The notes under the pieces are model-generated. The model made no database searches. It worked only from the letters and a program-made list of their open reading frames with translations, and was not told the origin of the DNA. Below are positions 6,718-12,624 of a stretch of 12,624 nt of DNA, in pieces. Position 1 is the first letter of the stretch, and each line of letters begins with the position of its first letter. The translations under genes were made by a program, and so were the position numbers. The DNA is from Gammaproteobacteria bacterium (GTDB taxonomy: Bacteria > Pseudomonadota > Gammaproteobacteria > J044): assembly GCA_003696465.1 (NCBI GenBank), contig RFHG01000353.1, positions 1 to 12,624 of the forward strand. The letters run 5' to 3'.

Positions 6718-7067
6718 GAGAACAGCTCCTCGTAGCGTGCTTCGGAAAAACCGACCTCCACGGTTCCGTCTTCCAGTTCGACGACCGGGCGCTTGATAAG
6801 GGTCGGATGCTCCATCAGCAAATCCACCACCTTGTCCGGATCGAGGGCTGCCCTGACATCCTCAGGCAGACGCCGCCAGGTCTGTCCGCGCCGGTTGACC
6901 AGCACCTTGTCGCCCACCACATTCAGCCAGCGTGATATCTGATCACGATTCGGCGGCTCCTTGCGAAAATCGTGAAACCGGTAGTCCACCCCGTGTTCCT
7001 CGAGCCAGCGGCGCGCCTTGCGCACGGTATCGCAGTTGGTAATGCCGTAGAGGTCGATCATGGCCAT
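6714..7067 (-). CDS. yffB: YffB/ArsC-family thioredoxin-fold protein in the dap operon
   Basis: A 117-residue cytoplasmic protein of the ArsC/Spx/YffB family. It matches E. coli YffB in GITNCDTVRKARRWL (8-22, single Cys12), YRFHDFR (29-35), NRRGQTWRRL (58-67) and LIKRPVVE (90-97, Arg93 at the usual ArsC arginine), ending with the family-typical GFSEARYEELF. Members are called arsenate-reductase-like, but YffB proteins are not established arsenate reductases; a glutathione-linked thiol function has been suggested and the physiological role is unknown. Its start codon directly abuts the dapD stop (TGA-ATG), with no clear ribosome binding site; a second ATG two codons later is an alternative start. 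Its stop overlaps the dapE TTG. In E. coli yffB is also directly upstream of dapE, which supports a shared role or regulation. Confidence 0.9.
   Translation of the reverse strand: MAMIDLYGITNCDTVRKARRWLEEHGVDYRFHDFRKEPPNRDQISRWLNVVGDKVLVNRRGQTWRRLPEDVRAALDPDKVVDLLMEHPTLIKRPVVELEDGTVEVGFSEARYEELFS
6726..6731 (-). promoter_or_regulatory. Strong ribosome binding site for dapE
   Basis: GAGGAG on the minus strand lies eight bases before the TTG at 6717, inside the last codons of the YffB-like gene. It fixes the unusual TTG as the dapE start, since no ATG or GTG in the same frame is suitably placed. Confidence 0.75.
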
Positions 7068-7889
7068 TCAGATATCGCGCAGCAGTTCGTTGATGCCGAC
7101 CTTGGAGCGGGTTTTCTCATCCACCTTCTTGACGATCACCGCACAGTAGAGGCTGTACTTGCCGTCCCTGGAGGGCAGGTTGCCGGAAACCACCACGGAA
7201 CCGGCAGGAACGCGCCCGTAGAGGATCTCGTCCTTTTCGCGGTCATAGATGCGTGTGCTCTGGCCGATGTAGACCCCCATGGAGATGACGGACCCTTCCT
7301 CCACGATGACACCTTCGACGATCTCGGAACGGGCACCGATGAAGCAGTTGTCCTCGATGATGGTGGGTGCGGCCTGCAGCGGCTCGAGCACGCCCCCGAT
7401 GCCGACCCCTCCGGAAAGGTGCACATTCTTGCCGATTTGTGCGCAGGAACCCACGGTGGCCCAGGTATCGACCATGGTACCGGAATCGACATAGGCGCCA
7501 ATGTTTACATAGGACGGCATCAGCACGGTGCCCGGCGCGATGTAGCTGCCCCGGCGTGCGGTCGCCGGTGGCACCACGCGCACCCCGGCCTCGCGGAAGT
7601 CGCGCGAGTTCATGTCGGCATACTTGGACGGTACCTTGTCGTAGTAGTTGGTAAAACCGCCCTTGATGAAATGATTGTCCTCGATGCGAAAGGAGAGCAG
7701 CACGGCCTTCTTCAGCCACTCGTTGACGACCCACTGGCCATCCTTTTTTTCCGCCACTCGGGCCGCACCGGAATCGAGCAGGGCAATGGCCTCGTTGACG
7801 GCCTCCTTTACATGGGTTTCCACATTGCGGGGGGTGATGTCGGCACGGCGCTCGAAGGCCTCTTCGATGATCTGTTGCAGGTCGCTCAT
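7068..7889 (-). CDS. dapD: Tetrahydrodipicolinate N-succinyltransferase
   Basis: Succinyl-CoA-dependent enzyme of 273 residues that converts tetrahydrodipicolinate to N-succinyl-2-amino-6-oxopimelate, the first committed step of the succinylase branch. The helical N-terminal domain (about 1-100) carries QQIIEEAFERRADITP and WVVNEWLKKAVLLSFRI. The left-handed beta-helix of hexapeptide repeats (about 105-235) has MPSYVNIGAYVDSGTMVDTW, VGSCAQIGKNVHLSGGVGIG and DNCFIGARSEIVEGV, nearly identical to E. coli DapD. The C-terminus KVGINELLRDI is also typical. I chose ATG 7889, which has GGAG six bases upstream and fits the family's usual N-terminus; a TTG at 7901 in the same frame overlaps that ribosome binding site and is unlikely. 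It follows dapC by 18 bp, and its stop abuts the YffB-like start. Confidence 0.97.
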   Translation of the reverse strand: MSDLQQIIEEAFERRADITPRNVETHVKEAVNEAIALLDSGAARVAEKKDGQWVVNEWLKKAVLLSFRIEDNHFIKGGFTNYYDKVPSKYADMNSRDFREAGVRVVPPATARRGSYIAPGTVLMPSYVNIGAYVDSGTMVDTWATVGSCAQIGKNVHLSGGVGIGGVLEPLQAAPTIIEDNCFIGARSEIVEGVIVEEGSVISMGVYIGQSTRIYDREKDEILYGRVPAGSVVVSGNLPSRDGKYSLYCAVIVKKVDEKTRSKVGINELLRDI

Positions 7890-7907
7890 GTCGTTCTCCA
7901 ATCGGGT

Positions 7908-9110
7908 TCAGTTCTGAAGGGACAGCAGGCAGTCGCGAATGCGACCGGCTGCCTCGATACATTCGTCGAGTTCGGGCACCAGGGCGATGCGCACATGATG
8001 GCTTCCGGGATTGCCACGTTCGGTTTCGCGCGACAGGTAGCTGCCGGGGAGCACCGTGACATGGTGCCCGCAGTAGAGTCGGCGGGCAAATTCCTCGTCA
8101 TTCACCGGTGTCTTCATCCACAGGTAGAAACCGGCCTCGGGCCGCCTCAGGGCAACGTGCGGAGAGAGGATCTCCAGTACGGCGTCGAATCGCGCGCGAT
8201 AGGCATCGCGGTTGTGCCGGACATGATCCTCGTCGCGCCAGGCGGCGATACTGGCAGCCTGGAAGGGGGGCGGCATGGCACAGCCATGATAGGTGCGGTA
8301 CTGGTGGAAGCGCTCGAGGACGCGGGCATCACCGGCAACGAATCCTGAACGCATGCCCGGGGCATTGGAGCGCTTGGACAGGCTGTGAAAGACCAGGCAG
8401 TTGCGCCAGTCATCGAGGCCCATGGCAGCCGCGGCCTGCAGCAGGCCCGGTGGAGGGGCCGATTCGTCGGCATAGATTTCGGAATAGCATTCATCCGAGC
8501 AGATGATGAAATCGTGCCGTTGGGCCAGCTCGATCAGTCGCTGCAGGGTCTCCCGGGGGATGACCGCGCCGGTGGGGTTGCCGGGCGAGCAGAGATACAG
8601 GATCTGACAACGCGCCCAGGTCGAATCGGGCACGGAATCGAAATCCGGCAGATAATCGTTCTCTTCCAGGCAGTCCAGATAGACCGGCTCGGCACCGGCC
8701 AGCAGGGCGGCACCCTCGTAGATCTGGTAGAAGGGGTTCGGCATCAGCACGCAGGGATTGGCACTGCGATCCACCACTGCCTGGGCCACGGCAAACAGGG
8801 CCTCACGGGTACCATTGACGGGCAGGACGTGACGCGCCGGATCCAGCGCTCCGGGGGGGAGGCCGAAGCGTTGCGTCAGCCATTCGGCAATGGCCGTACG
8901 CAGGTCATCCTGACCTCGGGTGAGGGGATACTGGGACAGCCCGTGCATGTGTGCAATCACGGCCTCGGTGATGAAGTGCGGGGTAGGCTGCTTGGGTTCG
9001 CCAATGGAAAGCAGGATCGGCTCCAGTTCCGCCGGCGGTCGGCAATCGGCCTTCAACGCCGCTAGCTTCTGGAAGGGGTAGGGCTGCAGTCTGTCCAGGT
9101 CCGGATTCAT
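7908..9110 (-). CDS. dapC: Succinyldiaminopimelate aminotransferase
   Basis: Fold-type I PLP aminotransferase of 400 residues that transfers an amino group, normally from glutamate, to N-succinyl-2-amino-6-oxopimelate. Visible family features are LQPYPFQKL (8-16) near the N-terminus, YPLTRGQDDLR (61-71), VNGTREALF (98-106), PNPFYQIYEG (125-133), SPGNPTGAV (175-183, PLP-contacting N178), SDECYSEIY (205-213), the Schiff-base lysine K246 in HSLSKRSNAPGMRSGF, and R374 in HVRIALV, which binds the substrate carboxylate. The specific assignment to DapC rests on the N-terminal signature and on dapD and dapE in the same operon. I chose ATG 9110 because homologues begin MNPDLDRL; a GTG at 9122 would add four residues and lacks a ribosome binding site. 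First gene of the dap operon, with a TATAAT element 30 bases upstream. Confidence 0.94.
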   Translation of the reverse strand: MNPDLDRLQPYPFQKLAALKADCRPPAELEPILLSIGEPKQPTPHFITEAVIAHMHGLSQYPLTRGQDDLRTAIAEWLTQRFGLPPGALDPARHVLPVNGTREALFAVAQAVVDRSANPCVLMPNPFYQIYEGAALLAGAEPVYLDCLEENDYLPDFDSVPDSTWARCQILYLCSPGNPTGAVIPRETLQRLIELAQRHDFIICSDECYSEIYADESAPPPGLLQAAAAMGLDDWRNCLVFHSLSKRSNAPGMRSGFVAGDARVLERFHQYRTYHGCAMPPPFQAASIAAWRDEDHVRHNRDAYRARFDAVLEILSPHVALRRPEAGFYLWMKTPVNDEEFARRLYCGHHVTVLPGSYLSRETERGNPGSHHVRIALVPELDECIEAAGRIRDCLLSLQN

Positions 9111-9139
9111 GCGGGATTGCACCTGCCGAAAAAAGCGGC

Positions 9140-9145
9140 ATTATA
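9140..9145 (-). promoter_or_regulatory. Probable -10 element of the dapC-dapD-yffB-dapE operon
   Basis: A perfect TATAAT on the minus strand ends 29 bases before the dapC ATG, predicting a transcript start near 9133 and a leader of a little over 20 bases. The -35 position (about 9163-9168) reads CCTCCG, a poor match, and coincides with the ribosome binding site of the VOC gene on the other strand. Transcription may therefore depend on an activator or on the -10 element alone. This 62-bp gap (9111-9172) must hold the control elements of both divergent genes. Confidence 0.55.
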
Positions 9146-9172
9146 CCCGAGCAAAACCCCTGCGGAGGCATC

Positions 9173-9550
9173 ATGACCCATATTCGCCTGCATCATGTCA
9201 GCCTGCTGGTTTCCGACACCACGCGTGCGCTGGGTTTCTGGCACGAACTTCTGGGGCTGGAAGTGGATCCGAAACGTCCCGATCTGGGCTATCCCGGTGC
9301 CTGGCTCGGGCTGGATGGCGGGCAGCAGATTCACCTGCTGGAACTGCCCAACCCCTGTGCACAGGCCACCCGGCCGGAACACGGCGGGCGGGACGCTCAT
9401 GTCGCCCTGCAGGTGAAGGATTTCGAGGCCATGCGCCTGCGCCTGCAGGAGGCGGGCATCCCCTTCACTTCAAGTCGTACGGGCAGGCAGGCCCTGTTCG
9501 TTCGCGACCCCGATGGCAACGCGGTGGAGCTGATCGGGCAGAGCGCGTAG
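9173..9550 (+). CDS. VOC-superfamily (glyoxalase/dioxygenase-like) protein
   Basis: A 125-residue single-domain cytoplasmic protein with the paired beta-alpha-beta-beta-beta modules of the vicinal oxygen chelate fold. Module one runs from LHHVSLLVSDTTRALGFWHELLGLEV (6-31) to QIHLLELPNP (52-61), and module two from AHVALQVKDFEAMRLRLQEAGIPF (75-98) to LFVRDPDGNAVELIG (108-122). H8, H76 and E119 occupy normal metal-ligand positions; the remaining ligand is E57 or H54. The fold is certain, but the reaction is not: family members include glyoxalase I, ring-cleavage dioxygenases, epimerases and antibiotic-resistance proteins. The start ATG has GGAGG four bases upstream. It lies between glnD and dapC on the opposite strand, converging on glnD with a 20-bp gap that has no visible terminator, and diverging from dapC. 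Confidence 0.88.
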   Translation: MTHIRLHHVSLLVSDTTRALGFWHELLGLEVDPKRPDLGYPGAWLGLDGGQQIHLLELPNPCAQATRPEHGGRDAHVALQVKDFEAMRLRLQEAGIPFTSSRTGRQALFVRDPDGNAVELIGQSA

Positions 9551-9570
9551 CGCGGTGACCCAGACTGAGG

Positions 9571-12231
9571 TCAGGCGGCCTCGCCGATCTGGGCCAGCAG
9601 GGCCTTGCGCAGTATTTCCTGCGTCTCTGTATCCAGCGGCTGGTCGAGCTCATCCGTGAGATAGAACATGTCGTCGGCCTGTTCGCCGATGGTGGCGATA
9701 CGTGCCAGATGGAGGCGCACACCACTGCAACGCAGGACCTCGGCCACCTGGGACAGCAGTCCGGGGCGGTCGGCTGCCACCAGTTCCATCACGGTCATGT
9801 TGCGGCGTGCATCGTGTGAAAAGTGGATGCGGCCGGGCACCTCGAAATGGCGGTGCTGGCGGCTCCTCGGACCGCCAATACGGCAGACGGGCATCTCCTC
9901 CTCGAGGATGGCCTGGCGCAGGCGCGCGCAAATCGCTTCCTTGCGGGCCTCCTCGTGCACGGCATGTCCGTCGGGGCCGTGAAGCTGCAGGGTGTCGATG
10001 GCCATGCCGGAACGCGTGCCCAGAATACGGGCATCCAGGATATTGAGATTCTGCTGGTCCAGTGCCCGGGTGATGCGGGCGAACAGGTCCGGCAGGTCGC
10101 GGTAATAGACAAAGACCTCGGTGGTGTCCCGGTCGGCATTGTTGCGCAGGCTGATGACGGGGCCTGCCTCATCAGCCGCCGTCAGGATCTGGCGTGCATG
10201 CCAGGCAATGTCATCGGCACTGTGCCGCAGGAAGTAGTCATCCTCGAAGTCACGCCAGTGGTCGCGGATACGCTCGGCATCGAACCCGTCCTGCTCCAGC
10301 TGCCGGGTGGCCATGGTGCGCACCTCGTTGACCAGCTCGGCACGATCTGCGGGGTTGTCCAGACCGCGGCGCAGGACCTGCTTGGCCTGCCGGTACAGCG
10401 AGGCAAGCAGGGAGTCCTTCCAGGAATTCCACAATTCCGGATTGGTGCCGCGGATGTCGGAGACGGTCAGCAGATAGAGATAGTCGAGGCGAGTGGTATT
10501 GCCCATCTGGCGGGCAAAGTCGAGTACCACGTCGGGATCGCTGATGTCCTTCTGCTGGGCGGTCATCGACATGAGCAGGTGGTTGCGCACCAGCCACGCC
10601 ACCAGCGCCGTGTCCCACTCGCTGAGCCCGTGGCGACGGCAGAAGTTTTTCGCATCCTCGGACCCCAGCACGGAGTGGTCGCCACCACGCCCCTTGGCAA
10701 TGTCGTGAAACAGGCAGGCCACATAGAGCAGTTCCGGCTTGGGCAGTTGTTCGAACACCTGCGAGGCCAGCGGCAACTCGTGGCGAAATTCCGGGACACT
10801 GAGCCGGCGCGCATTGCGCAGCACCATGAGCGTGTGCTCGTCCACGGTATAGGCATGGAACAGGTCATACTGCATGCGCCCCACGATATTGCCGAATTCC
10901 GGCAGATAGGCTGCCAGCACGCCGTAACGGTTCATGCGCCTGAGCTGGTGCGTGATGCCCTTGGGCTGCCGCAGGATCTCCATGAACAGGCTCTTGTTGC
11001 GGATATCGTCGCGGAAGGCGTCATCGATGAGCGGGAGGTGCCTGCGCACCGCCCGGATGGTGCCGGCCCGGACGCCACGGATTTCCGGATGCTCCTGCAG
11101 GATCAGGAACAGCTCGAGCAGGGCCGAGGGCGTACGCTGGAATACCGCCTCGTTGCGGATCTCCAGATAGCCGTTGCGGACCTGGAAGCGGGCATTGAGC
11201 GGCACCACTTCCGCGGCCTCGCCAGCATGCAGGATCTCCTCGTCATAGAGTTGCAGCAGCATTTCGTTCAGCCGCCCAAGCTCCGTGATGGTGCGGTAAT
11301 AATCCTGCATGAAGGCCTCGACCGCCAGGTTTCCCGGTCCGTCTTCGTGGCCAAACTGCAGGGCCAGGGTTTTCTGGTAGTCGAACAGCAGGCGATCTTC
11401 CTTGCGTCCGCTGAGCCGGTGCAGGGCATAGCGCACGCGCCAGAGGTAGTGCTGTCCATCCATCAGTGCCCGGTATTCTTCGTCCTCAAGAAAACCCCGG
11501 GTCAGCAGCTCCTCCAGAGAGCGGGCGCCGAAGTGGCGCTTGGTGACCCAGCCGATCATCTGGATATCGCGCAAACCGCCCGGACTCTCCTTGATATTGG
11601 GCTCGAGCCGATACGCGGTGTCGCCAAAGCGCTGATGCCGTTCCTGCTGTTCTTCCCGCTTGGCGCTAAAGAACTCGGCGCTGGGCCATACCCCGGGCGG
11701 CCCGGTGCGCTGCATCATTTCTGCAAACAGCGCATCGTCTCCGCTCAGGGGGCGAGCCTCCATGAGGTTGGTGGCCACGGTGATGTCGTCGGTGGCCTCG
11801 CGGACGCACTCGTCGAGGGTACGTACGCTGTGGCCGACCTGATAGCGGATGTCCCACAGGGTCGTGAGGAAGGCAGAGATGGCCTCGCCGAAATCGGCAT
11901 CCGGCTCCTGCCGGAACAGGAGCAGCAGGTCGATGTCGGAACCCGGATGCAGCTCGCCGCGTCCGTAGCCGCCGACCGCCACCAGGGTGGCACCGGCACG
12001 CTCCAGTCCGTGGTAACGCCACAGCGCCGCCAGGACACGATCGGCGATGGCGGCCCGCGCGCATACCAGGTCGGCCACATCGAACCCCTGGTCGAAGAGC
12101 TCATCGAGCTGCGCGTGCAGTGCGGCCACGGCCTCACGGGCCTGTTCCGCACCCGCCCACTGCGTCAGGGCCTGCAGGGCCGTGCTGTCCAGTCGCTCGT
12201 TCAGCGAGGCGGGCAGGGGCAGGACGGGCAT
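9571..12231 (-). CDS. glnD: PII uridylyltransferase/uridylyl-removing enzyme
   Basis: Bifunctional nitrogen sensor of 886 residues: under nitrogen limitation it uridylylates PII proteins (GlnB/GlnK), and when glutamine is high it removes UMP, thereby controlling glutamine synthetase and NtrBC signalling. The nucleotidyltransferase domain contains GGYGRGELHPGSDIDLLLL (87-105) with metal-binding D99 and D101. A helical linker domain (about 200-440) includes PNIKESPGGLRDIQ. The HD hydrolase domain (about 460-580) has H509-D510 in LFHDIAKGRGGDHS, the uridylyl-removing site, and H466 in the VDEHTL motif. Two C-terminal ACT domains follow (about 704-780 and 812-885) with DLPDLFARITRAL and DRPGLLSQVAEVL; these sense glutamine. 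Length and all domains are as in E. coli. The start lies five bases after the map stop, with only a weak GAGCGAG upstream, which suggests coupled translation with map. Confidence 0.97.
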   Translation of the reverse strand: MPVLPLPASLNERLDSTALQALTQWAGAEQAREAVAALHAQLDELFDQGFDVADLVCARAAIADRVLAALWRYHGLERAGATLVAVGGYGRGELHPGSDIDLLLLFRQEPDADFGEAISAFLTTLWDIRYQVGHSVRTLDECVREATDDITVATNLMEARPLSGDDALFAEMMQRTGPPGVWPSAEFFSAKREEQQERHQRFGDTAYRLEPNIKESPGGLRDIQMIGWVTKRHFGARSLEELLTRGFLEDEEYRALMDGQHYLWRVRYALHRLSGRKEDRLLFDYQKTLALQFGHEDGPGNLAVEAFMQDYYRTITELGRLNEMLLQLYDEEILHAGEAAEVVPLNARFQVRNGYLEIRNEAVFQRTPSALLELFLILQEHPEIRGVRAGTIRAVRRHLPLIDDAFRDDIRNKSLFMEILRQPKGITHQLRRMNRYGVLAAYLPEFGNIVGRMQYDLFHAYTVDEHTLMVLRNARRLSVPEFRHELPLASQVFEQLPKPELLYVACLFHDIAKGRGGDHSVLGSEDAKNFCRRHGLSEWDTALVAWLVRNHLLMSMTAQQKDISDPDVVLDFARQMGNTTRLDYLYLLTVSDIRGTNPELWNSWKDSLLASLYRQAKQVLRRGLDNPADRAELVNEVRTMATRQLEQDGFDAERIRDHWRDFEDDYFLRHSADDIAWHARQILTAADEAGPVISLRNNADRDTTEVFVYYRDLPDLFARITRALDQQNLNILDARILGTRSGMAIDTLQLHGPDGHAVHEEARKEAICARLRQAILEEEMPVCRIGGPRSRQHRHFEVPGRIHFSHDARRNMTVMELVAADRPGLLSQVAEVLRCSGVRLHLARIATIGEQADDMFYLTDELDQPLDTETQEILRKALLAQIGEAA

Positions 12232-12236
12232 CTCGC

Positions 12237-12624
12237 TCAGATGTCCTCGTCCGGGCGCAGGGTCAGGACCTCATACCCTTCCGGGGTGACCAGGATGGTG
12301 TGTTCCCACTGGGCTGACAGGCTCCGGTCCTTGGTCACCACGGTCCAGCCATCGCCCAGCAGCTTCACCTGGCGCTTGCCGGCGTTGATCATCGGCTCGA
12401 TGGTAAAGGTCATGCCGGGCTCCAGTTCCAGCCCGGTCCCCGGTGTGCCGTAGTGCAGTACCTGCGGGTCTTCATGAAATTCCCGGCCGATGCCGTGGCC
12501 GCAGTATTCGCGCACCACGGAAAAGTTGCGCGACTCGGCCAGCTTCTGGATCGCGTGGCCAATATCGCCCAGCCGGACTCCCGGTTTGACCATGCGGATG
12601 CCGGTCACCATGCACTCGTAGGCC
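12237..12624 (-). CDS. map: Type I methionine aminopeptidase, 5' part outside the window
   Basis: The C-terminal 128 residues of the metalloprotease that removes initiator methionine from new proteins. The frame is open to the right edge, so the start and the first half are missing. Visible motifs match E. coli Map: RMVKPGVRLGDIGHAIQ, FSVVREYCGHGIGREFHEDP with the metal-ligand histidine (E. coli H171) and active-site histidine (H178), GMTFTIEPM with the ligand glutamate (E204), and SAQWEHTILV with E235. The aspartate ligands D97 and D108 would lie beyond the window. The GREFHEDP and C-terminal LTLRPDEDI end the protein a few residues before E. coli Map does. It precedes glnD by five bases, the common map-glnD arrangement; rpsB often lies divergent to map, but this cannot be seen here. 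Confidence 0.96.
   Translation of the reverse strand, partial: AYECMVTGIRMVKPGVRLGDIGHAIQKLAESRNFSVVREYCGHGIGREFHEDPQVLHYGTPGTGLELEPGMTFTIEPMINAGKRQVKLLGDGWTVVTKDRSLSAQWEHTILVTPEGYEVLTLRPDEDI

Noticed and set aside
6714..7067. An arsenic-resistance function for the ArsC-like gene
   Set aside because: No arsR, arsB or acr3 is nearby, the sequence is closer to YffB, and the dap operon context points elsewhere.
7890..7901. A TTG start for dapD at 7901
   Set aside because: It overlaps the GGAG ribosome binding site of the ATG at 7889, which matches the normal DapD N-terminus.
6972..8348. A 458-codon plus-strand frame opposite yffB, dapD and dapC
   Set aside because: It spans three conserved genes and their junctions; the stop-free run is explained by base composition.
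9125..9140. GCCG...CGGC around a run of A as an intrinsic terminator
   Set aside because: The stem is only four base pairs and the A/T run is in the loop rather than after the stem. The place is also the leader of dapC.
9823..12453. An uninterrupted 876-codon plus-strand frame antisense to glnD that also crosses into map
   Set aside because: It lies opposite a fully conserved multidomain GlnD and Map. In GC-rich genes strong third-position bias removes stops on the other strand. The predicted product has no recognisable domain or membrane pattern.

Overview
The window looks like a chromosomal segment of a fairly GC-rich gammaproteobacterium. CysM, RlmD, DapD, DapE, GlnD and Map all read as gammaproteobacterial forms, and the order map-glnD-dapC followed by a YffB-like gene, dapD and dapE is a gammaproteobacterial arrangement. 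I cannot place it to genus; a Chromatiales or Ectothiorhodospiraceae-like organism would fit but is only a guess. Coding density is very high: the largest gap between genes is about 73 bp. I see no tRNA, rRNA, insertion sequence, integrase, phage gene or CRISPR array.

Left region (1-2741, minus strand): a TonB-dependent outer-membrane receptor and, 18 bp downstream, a secreted periplasmic protein resembling ABC-type substrate-binding proteins. The second gene runs off the left edge. The pair looks like one transport or ligand-sensing transcription unit of unknown ligand. It is the only accessory-looking part of the window, and sampled lines look less GC-rich than the right side.

Middle region (2780-5569, plus strand): cysM (cysteine synthase B) overlaps rlmD (23S rRNA m5U1939 methyltransferase) by one base. 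A small single-domain cupin gene follows 73 bp later. The cupin meets dapE tail to tail at a shared CTAG.

Right region (5566-12624, mostly minus strand): reading leftward, map (cut by the right edge), glnD (PII uridylyl-removing/uridylyltransferase), then a VOC/glyoxalase-like gene on the opposite strand, then the compact operon dapC-dapD-yffB-dapE. This operon encodes three steps of the succinylase branch of the diaminopimelate/lysine pathway: DapD succinylates tetrahydrodipicolinate, DapC transaminates the product and DapE removes the succinyl group. A YffB/ArsC-like thioredoxin-fold protein of unknown role sits between dapD and dapE. A perfect TATAAT element 30 bp upstream of the dapC ATG probably drives the operon.

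I do not see a convincing new biological system. The points most worth a second look are the receptor/binding-protein pair at the left edge, the tightly coupled yffB-dapE junction with a TTG start for dapE, the short divergent region between the receptor gene and cysM with a helically phased repeat, and the VOC gene that splits the usual map-glnD-dapC order.
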